Positions 1 to 5,376 of a DNA stretch of 5,376 nucleotides are shown one piece after another. Within the stretch, counting starts at the first letter, position 1, and each line of letters opens with the position of its first letter. Under the pieces are notes generated by a model that was given only the letters and a program-made list of their open reading frames with translations, did no database searches and was not told the origin of the DNA. Origin of the DNA: Burkholderiales bacterium. Lineage in GTDB: Bacteria > Pseudomonadota > Gammaproteobacteria > Burkholderiales > Burkholderiaceae_C. The position numbers and the translations under genes were made by a program. The stretch spans positions 1 to 5,376 of the forward strand of contig CANGHQ010000153.1 of assembly GCA_947453585.1 (NCBI GenBank), read 5' to 3'.

Positions 1-644
1 AGGGTTCGTTCGTGGGCTTGGTCGGTGGCGTGGGTAGTGGTAAATCAAGTTTGCTCTTGCTGCTTGGACGAGTTTCACAACCAGAGAGTGGCGAAATCAG
101 CATGGGCGCCGTCCCTTACGGGCAAATCGCCTCCGATCTGTTTGCCAGCAAATTGGTTCTGGTGCCCCAAAAAGAGCAGATATTCGAAGCCTCCATTCTT
201 GAAAATGTCACCCTGTGGGACCCGGATATTTCAGAAGCCGAAGTGATAGCCGCCTGCAAAATTTGTATGGTGCATGACGATATTGTGAACCGCGTGGGCG
301 GCTATCGCGCCCGCCTGCGGGAGTCGGGCGCAGACCTGAGCGGCGGCCAACGCCAGCGCATTGCTTTGGCGCGGGCGGTGGTACGCAAGCCCTCGGTTTT
401 GTTGCTTGATGAATCCACCTCTGCGCTTGATGGGGTGACTGAAGCTGCGATTTTGCGCAATCTGTTGGCGCTCAATATCACGTTGGTATTTGCCACCCAC
501 CGTCTTCAGAACATCCGCAATGCCAGCCAAATTTACTTTCTGTCTGGCGGAATAATAAAAGAGGCGGGTAGCCATGAAACGCTCATTGCGTTGCATGGCG
601 AATATGCCCAATTCGCACAACTGGCGGAGGGTAACGCACCATGA
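1..644 (+). CDS. ABC exporter ATP-binding domain, 5'-truncated; probable NHLM/NHLP-type peptidase/permease/ATPase subunit
   Basis: This is the C-terminal ATP-binding domain of a larger ABC exporter whose 5' part lies outside the window. The frame is open from the first base; residues G-S-F-V-G-L before the Walker A loop are normal domain sequence, so the in-frame GTG at 12 is not the start. In visible numbering (residue 1 = codon 3-5), Walker A is G8-S15 (GGVGSGKS), the Q-loop Gln is 56, the signature LSGGQ is 112-116, Walker B ends at D136-E137, the D-loop SALD is 140-143 and the switch His is 166, so the site looks fully competent. The stretch LWDPDISEAEVIAACK, followed by HDDI and GGY, resembles the first ABC subunit of NHLM/NHLP bacteriocin exporters, which in that family also carries a C39 leader peptidase and six membrane helices. 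Neither part can be seen here. The stop overlaps the next gene by 4 bp (ATGA), implying one operon. ATPase of an exporter is near certain; the subfamily is an inference from recalled sequences. Confidence 0.9.
   Translation, partial: GSFVGLVGGVGSGKSSLLLLLGRVSQPESGEISMGAVPYGQIASDLFASKLVLVPQKEQIFEASILENVTLWDPDISEAEVIAACKICMVHDDIVNRVGGYRARLRESGADLSGGQRQRIALARAVVRKPSVLLLDESTSALDGVTEAAILRNLLALNITLVFATHRLQNIRNASQIYFLSGGIIKEAGSHETLIALHGEYAQFAQLAEGNAP
626..631 (+). promoter_or_regulatory. Ribosome binding site of the second ABC transporter gene
   Basis: GGAGGG lies 9 bases before the ATG at 641, inside the last codons of the preceding ABC gene. Its strength and spacing support 641 as the true start, and together with the ATGA overlap it suggests translational coupling of the two transporter subunits. 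Confidence 0.75.
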
Positions 645-2806
645 CGACCCATGATTCAACCCTGCCCAGTATTGAGGAAACACTGCTCCAGTTTGAAGCA
701 ATACTGGAAACCGACGCGAAAGCCATGGGCCGAAGCCACCCTTTGGGTGAAACGTTTGCCGTCTGCCAAATGGCAGCCGTGTTGTTTGGATTGCCCGACG
801 TTCCCAGGGGTGGCGGCCATCGCATGGGCGCGACCGTGGACGAGGTGGCTACGTCCTTTGGCCTTGTTGTGCGTGAGGTGGCATTGCATGGCGATTGGTG
901 GAACCATGATCTGGGCGTGGTGATTGGCGTTCTGACCGAGGGTAATTTGCCGATATTGATGCGATCCAACGTCAGGCGCGGCGCCATGGAGTTTTGCAGT
1001 CCCCAGCAAAAAGACAAATTCCACCGCGTTTCACAAGAAGCGGCCTTGACCTTGCAAGCAATAGCCTATGTTTTGTATCCGACGCTGCCGGATACGCCGC
1101 TTGCGCTGGTTGACATCATGAAGGGCGTCCTGAAAATCCATCCCATGGAAGTGCTGGTATTTCTGGCGCTGACCGCTGCCATTGCCATGTTGGGGTATTC
1201 GGTGCCCGTGTCCAGCGGTCTGGTGGTCGATCATGCGGTTCCGCACCGGGACATGGGTCTGCTGATTGCCATTGTTGCCGTGGTGGCGGGTTGCAATCTC
1301 TTGATGCTGGTCTTGCGCTACACCGCAGAGATGGTGGCCCAGCGCCTGGAAGGCAGTGTGGGCGTGCATATTCAGGCAGGCGCCTTGGACCGATTGTTCC
1401 GCCTGCCGCTGAACTTTTTTGCCGACCAAAACAGTGTTTCGCTGATGCGGCGATTCTCTGGTCTGGAAAATGCGCGCCGCTCCTTGCTGCGAATGCTGGT
1501 GTCCACGGTGTTGGATTCCGTCACCTTGCTGGTCGGTCTGGCATTGATGCTGTTTTATTTTCCACTCGGTGCCTTGGTGGTGCTTGGCACGTCGATCGTC
1601 AGCATGGGGCTTGCGTATTGGCTTGGCAAAAGGAGCTTTTCAGCCTATTCCGAGGGTGAGTCCATGTCGGTCAATGTGCTGACGGTAGTGCACGAGATGA
1701 TTTCCAATATGTTGTCCATCCGTGTGTACGCTGCGCAGCGTCGCATGTTTTCCCGCTGGCGCGACAGCTTTATTGAAATGCGACGGCGCGCGGTGCGCAG
1801 CAACCGTTTCACTATTGTCTTTGCGGCCTGTCAGCAGTCCATCAATCTGGTGTCTTTGGCCATTATCTTTGCGATAGTTACCTATGCTGCAACTACGACG
1901 ACGGCCAGGCCGATTGGTTATTACGTGGCATTTGTCGGATCGCTGTCACTGATTAACGGCAGCATTATGAGCATCGCTTCTTCCATTTTGGCGGGTTTTG
2001 GTATCCACGCGACCATCAAACGTGCGGCATTGATTCTTGCAAGCACTCCAGAAAAAGACCATGGACGGATGCGGCTTGGCACCTTGCGCGGCGACTTGGA
2101 ATTGGCCCATGTCGATTATCGATATTCCGATGCCAGTCCCCTGGTTCTGCACGACTTTTCTTTGGCCATTGCGGCCGGAAGTTATGTGGGTATCGTGGGC
2201 GCCTCGGGCTGTGGCAAATCGACTTTGGTCAAACTTATGCTGGGGCTGCTGGCTCCGGCCAAGGGAAAGATCTTCCTGGATGGAAATAGCCTGCTCGATT
2301 TTGATATTGACAAGGCCCGCCAGCAAATTGGCGTGGTGATGCAAGACTGCCGCATGGTGTCAGGCTCGGTGCTTGAAAACATTGTGGCGGATCGTATTTT
2401 TACGGATGACGAAATTCTGTCCATTTTGTCCAAGGTGGGTATGGGCGAATACATCAAGTCTTTGCCCATGGGCGTTCACACCCATATCAGCGAAAACTCG
2501 ACGACATTTTCCGCAGGCCAGATCCAGTTGATCGCCTTGGCCCGTGCGCTGATCGGCCAGCCGCGTATGTTGATCTTTGACGAAGCCACCAGCGCCTTGG
2601 ACAACCTGAGCGTTCAGCGTATTGGCACCTTGCTTGATGCGTTAAAAATCACCCGCATCGTGTTTACCCACCGAATAAATACCCTGAGAAATTGCGATAC
2701 TATTTTGGTCATGGGCAAGGGACAAATGGTCCAGCAAGGTACTTTTGCGGAACTTGAAAATACCGATGGTTTATTTAATGCAATGTTGCACGGCAAGACG
2801 GAATAA
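641..2806 (+). CDS. ABC exporter permease/ATP-binding protein, probable NHLM/NHLP-type second subunit
   Basis: This is a complete 721-residue inner-membrane exporter, probably pairing with the upstream ABC protein to secrete a ribosomally made peptide. Residues 1-165 form a soluble domain whose end (AYVLYPTLPDTPL, 142-154) matches my memory of NHLM-type second ABC subunits. It may be a C39-like fold, but no Cys/His catalytic pair is evident, so it is unlikely to cleave leaders. Six hydrophobic segments follow at about 168-188, 205-226, 286-306, 308-327, 391-415 and 425-452. The ATPase domain runs from about 485: Walker A GASGCGKST 520-528, Q-loop Q568, Walker B ending D647-E648, SALD 651-654, switch His 677. 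The stretch around MVSGSVLENI (572-581) and LPMGVHT (608-614) is also NHLM-like. The signature is unusual, FSAGQ (623-627) in place of LSGGQ, and the usual following R-Q-R is I-Q-L. The start is backed by a good ribosome binding site and a 4-bp overlap with the upstream gene. An ABC exporter is near certain; the NHLM assignment is likely. Confidence 0.88.
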   Translation: MTTHDSTLPSIEETLLQFEAILETDAKAMGRSHPLGETFAVCQMAAVLFGLPDVPRGGGHRMGATVDEVATSFGLVVREVALHGDWWNHDLGVVIGVLTEGNLPILMRSNVRRGAMEFCSPQQKDKFHRVSQEAALTLQAIAYVLYPTLPDTPLALVDIMKGVLKIHPMEVLVFLALTAAIAMLGYSVPVSSGLVVDHAVPHRDMGLLIAIVAVVAGCNLLMLVLRYTAEMVAQRLEGSVGVHIQAGALDRLFRLPLNFFADQNSVSLMRRFSGLENARRSLLRMLVSTVLDSVTLLVGLALMLFYFPLGALVVLGTSIVSMGLAYWLGKRSFSAYSEGESMSVNVLTVVHEMISNMLSIRVYAAQRRMFSRWRDSFIEMRRRAVRSNRFTIVFAACQQSINLVSLAIIFAIVTYAATTTTARPIGYYVAFVGSLSLINGSIMSIASSILAGFGIHATIKRAALILASTPEKDHGRMRLGTLRGDLELAHVDYRYSDASPLVLHDFSLAIAAGSYVGIVGASGCGKSTLVKLMLGLLAPAKGKIFLDGNSLLDFDIDKARQQIGVVMQDCRMVSGSVLENIVADRIFTDDEILSILSKVGMGEYIKSLPMGVHTHISENSTTFSAGQIQLIALARALIGQPRMLIFDEATSALDNLSVQRIGTLLDALKITRIVFTHRINTLRNCDTILVMGKGQMVQQGTFAELENTDGLFNAMLHGKTE

Positions 2807-2811
2807 TTAAA

Positions 2812-3342
2812 ATGCGCTCTTCACTGATCATGTTCGATGAATTGAATGACGACGACGTTTCGGTTCTTATTAATTCCTGCGAAAAACTGCATTTCAAGGC
2901 GCAAGACGTCGTCATTGACTACGGCCAAAAGGGCAAGGGGATATTTATTATTCTCCAGGGCCAATGCCGGGTTGAAACCGCAGGCGGCTTGGCCCTGGAC
3001 ACGCTGCAAAGTGGCGATATTGTGGGAGAGGTCAGCTTCGTAGACCAGCGCAACACGGTGGCAAAGGTGATTGCGCAGGGCGAACTGACAACGGCAGTAG
3101 TTTATGAAGATGTTTTGCGCGAATGTATTCGCAAGGACTCCGGCTTTGCATCACGCTTCTACTTAGGCGTGGCCCGCACGCTGGCCTACCGCTTGCGCTT
3201 GAATATGCAAGTCGCGTTAAGCAAAAACGCCAATGTATTTGCGTCCGAAAGAGAATTCAGCAACCAGATCGACGTCGACGACCTCGACGCCATGACCATT
3301 GCAGGCACGCGCCTGGCGTACTTGCTAAAACGGCTTTTGTAA
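2812..3342 (+). CDS. Cyclic-nucleotide-binding-domain protein of the export operon
   Basis: This 176-residue soluble protein has no signal peptide or membrane segment. Residues about 8-115 read as a CRP/cNMP-type beta-roll: FDELNDDDV at the start, GKGIFIILQGQCRVE (42-56) for the central strands, then LQSGDIVGEVSF (65-76) with Gly72-Glu73 of the phosphate-binding cassette. The expected Arg-Ser/Thr pair is not clearly kept; the loop reads VDQRNTVAK (77-85), so R80 might serve only if the loop is shortened. A helix follows (about 113-135, with RLRLN), then an acidic stretch (DVDDLDAM, 154-161) and a basic amphipathic end (LAYLLKRLL). No helix-turn-helix is visible, so it is not an ordinary CRP/FNR transcription factor. 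It begins 5 bases after the ABC gene with only a weak GGA at 2800-2802 upstream, so it probably depends on the operon transcript. M7 (ATG at 2830) is an alternative start. A role as ligand-sensing accessory or regulator of the exporter is inference; ligand binding is unproven. Confidence 0.8.
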   Translation: MRSSLIMFDELNDDDVSVLINSCEKLHFKAQDVVIDYGQKGKGIFIILQGQCRVETAGGLALDTLQSGDIVGEVSFVDQRNTVAKVIAQGELTTAVVYEDVLRECIRKDSGFASRFYLGVARTLAYRLRLNMQVALSKNANVFASEREFSNQIDVDDLDAMTIAGTRLAYLLKRLL

Positions 3343-3345
3343 GCC
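3326..3345 (-). terminator. Candidate weak intrinsic terminator for the thyA-folA-xth transcript
   Basis: Read on the - strand, GGCTT-ACAA-AAGCC forms a perfect 5-bp stem with a 4-base loop (3345 to 3332), followed by GTTTTAG. It lies 27 bases after the xth stop and inside the last codons and stop of the converging gene. The stem is short and the T-run only four long, so termination may be partial or may need other factors. Nothing comparable was seen for the + strand: the same hairpin is followed there by TGCGTCC. The remaining gap (3346-3372) holds only an ACAGCTGT palindrome at 3356-3363. Confidence 0.3.
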
Positions 3346-3372
3346 TGCGTCCTAAACAGCTGTCAACGGCGC

Positions 3373-4146
3373 TCAGCCGGCAATATCGAGATCAATCAGC
3401 ACCGGCGCATGGTCGCTGGGCCGCTCGTTTTTGCGCGGGGTTTTGTCGATCAGGCAGGCGCGCGCCAGGGGTTTGAGGGCGTTGCTGATCAGAATATGGT
3501 CAATACGCAGGCCCCGGTTGCGCCTGAACGCCGCGTCGCGGTAGTCCCACCAGCTGTAGCTCTTGGGCGGCTGCGCAAACAGGCGATAGCTGTCATGCAG
3601 GCCCAGGGCGACCAAGGCGCGCAGGTGGTAGCGCTCTTCTTCGGTGCAATGGATTTGGTCGCGCATGCCTTCTGGGTCCCACACATCGTCGTCGTCAAAA
3701 GTGATGTTGTAGTCGCCCATCAGCACCAGTTGCGGGTGTTCCTCTAGTTCCTTTTTCACCCAGGCGCGCAGGCCTTTGAGCCACTGCATCTTGTACTCAA
3801 ACTTGTCGCTTCCCGGCTCCTGGCCATTGGGGAAATAAGCGCCTATCACCCGCGTGCCGCCCACGGTGCCACAGATCACCCGCGCCATGTCGTCGGCAAA
3901 CCCGGGGATGTTTTTGAGCACATCGGCAGCCGGTGCGCGGCTCAGCAGCGCCACGCCGTTGTAGGTCTTTTGCCCAAACCACTGCGCCTGGTAGCCCGCC
4001 GCCAAAAACGCGTCTGCCGGAAACTTGTCGTCCGTCATCTTGGTTTCTTGCAGCACCAGCACATCGACCGGGTTGGCCTGCAGCCAGTCCAGCACTTGCG
4101 GTAAGCGCACGGTTAGCGAGTTCACGTTCCAGGTGGCGAATTTCAT
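3373..4146 (-). CDS. xth: Exonuclease III / AP endonuclease family DNA repair enzyme
   Basis: This 257-residue cytoplasmic enzyme cuts DNA 5' of abasic sites in base excision repair; family members also have 3'-5' exonuclease and 3'-phosphatase activity. All hallmarks of the Xth branch of the exonuclease-endonuclease-phosphatase superfamily are present in order: WNVNSL with N7, LQETK with metal-binding E34, GAYFPNG with Y104, GDYN with D145 and N147, GLRIDHIL with D216, and SDHAP with D245-H246. These correspond to E. coli N7, E34, Y109, D151, N153, D229, D258 and H259. Length is close to the E. coli protein (268). The frame stays open far upstream, but homology begins exactly at the ATG at 4146-4144 (MKFATWNVNSL), and the upstream part covers folA in another frame, so this start is chosen. 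It starts 2 bases after the folA stop, so it is very probably co-transcribed and translationally coupled; no good ribosome binding site is visible. The identification is firm; the exact name (xth, xthA or exoA) varies by organism. Confidence 0.96.
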   Translation of the reverse strand: MKFATWNVNSLTVRLPQVLDWLQANPVDVLVLQETKMTDDKFPADAFLAAGYQAQWFGQKTYNGVALLSRAPAADVLKNIPGFADDMARVICGTVGGTRVIGAYFPNGQEPGSDKFEYKMQWLKGLRAWVKKELEEHPQLVLMGDYNITFDDDDVWDPEGMRDQIHCTEEERYHLRALVALGLHDSYRLFAQPPKSYSWWDYRDAAFRRNRGLRIDHILISNALKPLARACLIDKTPRKNERPSDHAPVLIDLDIAG

Positions 4147-4148
4147 AG

Positions 4149-4667
4149 TCAGGTTGATGCCTTGTCGGATTGGCGGGTCAGGGTAACAAAGCTGTATGCC
4201 AGCCCGCTGTTCGCCACATGGCTTTCGCGCCGGGTCTCGGTCCAATCGGGCCCAAAGCTTGGGGCAAAGGCGTCGCCTGCTACGTCCAGGGCAATTTCGG
4301 TGATCTCGGCGCTGCAAGCCAGCGGCAGCGCCTGTGCGTAGATTTGCGCGCCGCCGATCACCCAAGCGTCCGGATGTTCTGCACAGAGTTCCATGGCGGC
4401 CTGGAGCGAATGCGCCACCATCGCGCCTTCGGCCTGCCAGTCGCTTTGGCGGGTTATCACCACATTCAGCCGCCCGGGCAATGGGCGAAACCGGGGAGGC
4501 AGCGAGTCCCAGGTTTTGCGCCCCATCATCACCGGGCAGCCCAGGGTCAGGCGCTTGAAATGCGCCAGGTCTTCGGGCAAATGCCAGGGCAGGGTGCCTT
4601 CGTTGCCAATCACGCCATTGGCGGCGCGGGCAAATACCAGGTGCAGTCGCATGGGCGCGTCGCTCAC
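4149..4667 (-). CDS. folA: Dihydrofolate reductase
   Basis: This 172-residue enzyme reduces dihydrofolate to tetrahydrofolate with NADPH, recycling the dihydrofolate released by thymidylate synthase. It is the single-domain chromosomal type. Visible landmarks are VIG (19-21), LPWHLPEDLAHFK (26-38) with W28, the catalytic acid D33 and F37, GRKTW (49-53) for NADPH binding, LPGR with folate-binding R66, IGG (104-106) with Y110, and T123 in the EITEI strand. E. coli counterparts are W22, D27, F31, R57, G95-G96, Y100 and T113. The longest reading starts at GTG 4667, whose bases overlap the thyA stop (GTGA). An ATG at 4652, codon 6, gives 167 residues and aligns better with the N-terminus of the E. 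coli enzyme (159 residues). Neither start has a clear ribosome binding site, so translation probably relies on coupling to thyA. Function is firm; the start is uncertain. Confidence 0.96.
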   Translation of the reverse strand: MSDAPMRLHLVFARAANGVIGNEGTLPWHLPEDLAHFKRLTLGCPVMMGRKTWDSLPPRFRPLPGRLNVVITRQSDWQAEGAMVAHSLQAAMELCAEHPDAWVIGGAQIYAQALPLACSAEITEIALDVAGDAFAPSFGPDWTETRRESHVANSGLAYSFVTLTRQSDKAST

Positions 4668-5376
4668 ACCGCCACCGGCGCCTTGATGGCCGGGTGCGGC
4701 GCGTAGCCTTGCATCTCAAAATCTTCAAACTGGTAGTCAAAGATCGAGTCCGGCCGACGCAGGATGCGCAGCGTGGGGTAGGGCAGCGGCGCGCGGGAGA
4801 GTTGCAACTCCACCTGCGCATGGTGGTTGCTGTAAATGTGGCAGTCGCCCCCGGTCCAGATGAAATCGCCCACGTCCAGATCGCACTGCTGCGCCACCAT
4901 GTGCGTGAGCAGCGCGTAGCTGGCAATGTTGAAGGGCACGCCCAAAAAGATGTCGGCGCTGCGCTGGTACAACTGGCAGCTCAGTTTGCCTCGGCCGCCG
5001 GGTGTGGTGGCGGGCGCCACGTAAAACTGAAAGAAGGCGTGGCAAGGCATGAGCGCCATTTTGGAGAGTTCGGCCACGTTCCAGGCGCTCACGATCATGC
5101 GGCGCGAGTCGGGGTTGGTTTTGAGCGTCTGCAGCAGTTCGCTGATCTGGTCGATATGCTGGCCGTCGGGCGTGGGCCAACTGCGCCACTGCACGCCATA
5201 GACCGGCCCTAGGTCGCCGTCCGGGCGGGCCCATTCGTCCCAGATCGAGACGCCGCGCTCTTTGAGCCAGTTGTTATTGCTCGAACCGGTCAAAAACCAC
5301 AGCAGCTCAACAATGATGCTGCGCAAATGCACTTTTTTGGTCGTCACCAGCGGAAAACCCTGGGTCAGGTCAAAAC
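4664..5376 (-). CDS. thyA: Thymidylate synthase, N-terminus cut by the window edge
   Basis: The enzyme methylates dUMP to dTMP using methylene-tetrahydrofolate, releasing dihydrofolate for FolA, its neighbour. The frame runs off the right edge. The first full codons visible read F-D-L-T-Q-G-F-P-L-V-T-T-K, matching residue 36 onward of E. coli ThyA, so about 35 N-terminal residues, including the phosphate-binding Arg21 loop, are missing. The GTG at 5347 is the Val of PLVTTK and not a start. Diagnostic segments are IWDEWA, DLGPVYG, PDSRR (dUMP phosphate), PCHAFFQFYV with the catalytic Cys at codon 5044-5042, QRSADIFLGVPFNIASYALL with the Asn that selects uracil, and HIYSNH. The C-terminus APVAV is intact, as needed for closure of the active site. 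A short Pro/Gly-rich insertion (PATTPGGR, 4991-5014) adds seven residues relative to E. coli before GKLSCQLYQRS. The stop overlaps folA by 4 bp. The identification is firm. Confidence 0.97.
   Translation of the reverse strand, partial: FDLTQGFPLVTTKKVHLRSIIVELLWFLTGSSNNNWLKERGVSIWDEWARPDGDLGPVYGVQWRSWPTPDGQHIDQISELLQTLKTNPDSRRMIVSAWNVAELSKMALMPCHAFFQFYVAPATTPGGRGKLSCQLYQRSADIFLGVPFNIASYALLTHMVAQQCDLDVGDFIWTGGDCHIYSNHHAQVELQLSRAPLPYPTLRILRRPDSIFDYQFEDFEMQGYAPHPAIKAPVAV

Noticed and set aside
12..14. GTG at 12 as the start of a short stand-alone ATPase of 210 residues.
   Set aside because: The codons before it (G-S-F) continue the normal sequence leading into Walker A, and the domain would lack its first strands, so the gene simply begins outside the window.
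231..1429. Minus-strand open frames opposite the ABC genes (231-701, 583-1017, 1031-1429).
   Set aside because: Their translations have skewed composition and no domain wording, while the + strand frame carries complete ABC transporter motifs.
2806..2812. Hidden precursor-peptide gene between the ABC gene and the cyclic-nucleotide-domain gene.
   Set aside because: Only five bases separate the two genes, and no other gap in the window is large enough for a precursor gene.
3265..3292. GAC/GTCGAC-rich short repeat near the 3' end of the cyclic-nucleotide-domain gene, considered as an operator or repeat element.
   Set aside because: It is explained by the coding of an acidic D-V-D-D-L-D-A stretch, and no second copy is seen elsewhere in the window.
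4147..4926. The xth reading frame stays open upstream to 4926, which could suggest a 517-residue fusion protein on the - strand.
   Set aside because: The extra 260 residues are Arg/Ala/Pro-rich shadow translation of folA and thyA in another frame, and exonuclease III homology starts exactly at the ATG at 4146.
4170..5212. Long open frames on the + strand opposite folA and thyA (for example 4170-4706 and 4694-5212).
   Set aside because: They lie antisense to genes with clear conserved motifs, have no recognisable family sequence, and are expected in GC-rich coding DNA.
5345..5347. GTG at 5347 as the thyA start.
   Set aside because: It is the Val of the conserved F-P-L-V-T-T-K segment; nine further codons of family sequence precede it up to the window edge.

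Overview
The window shows two converging gene blocks that meet in a 30-bp gap at about 3343-3372. The left block, on the + strand, is the tail end of a peptide or bacteriocin export cassette. The right block, on the - strand, is a compact housekeeping cluster of nucleotide metabolism and DNA repair genes. The wording of the housekeeping proteins (thymidylate synthase, dihydrofolate reductase, exonuclease III) resembles that of Betaproteobacteria, probably Burkholderiales and perhaps Comamonadaceae. This is a judgement from recalled protein sequences, not from a search.

Left block (1-3342, +). The window opens inside an ABC transporter gene, of which only the ATP-binding domain is visible (1-644). 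It overlaps by 4 bp a complete 721-residue ABC transporter (641-2806) made of an N-terminal soluble domain, six membrane helices and an ATP-binding domain. Both ATPase domains carry family-specific wording that matches my recollection of the paired NHLM/NHLP ('nitrile hydratase leader microcin/peptide') export ABC proteins. The first would then be the peptidase/permease/ATPase subunit and the second the permease/ATPase subunit without a working peptidase. Five bases after the second gene comes a 176-residue protein with a cyclic-nucleotide-binding-type beta-roll and no visible DNA-binding domain (2812-3342). The membrane-fusion (HlyD-like) subunit, the peptidase domain, the modification enzymes and the precursor peptide expected of such a system are not in the window and would lie to the left.

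Right block (3373-5376, -). Reading leftwards from the right edge are thyA (missing its first roughly 35 codons), folA (overlapping thyA by 4 bp, GTG start) and xth (2 bp after folA). The spacing implies one operon. ThyA makes dTMP and converts methylene-tetrahydrofolate to dihydrofolate, FolA regenerates tetrahydrofolate, and the Xth AP endonuclease repairs abasic sites, which become more common when uracil replaces thymine.

The coding sequences fill almost the whole window, with no gene-free stretch longer than 30 bp. No tRNA, rRNA, insertion sequence, CRISPR array or clear promoter was seen. The most notable points are the cyclic-nucleotide-domain protein in the export operon, the altered ATPase signature (FSAGQ) of the second transporter, and the abrupt change from an accessory cassette to core genes.
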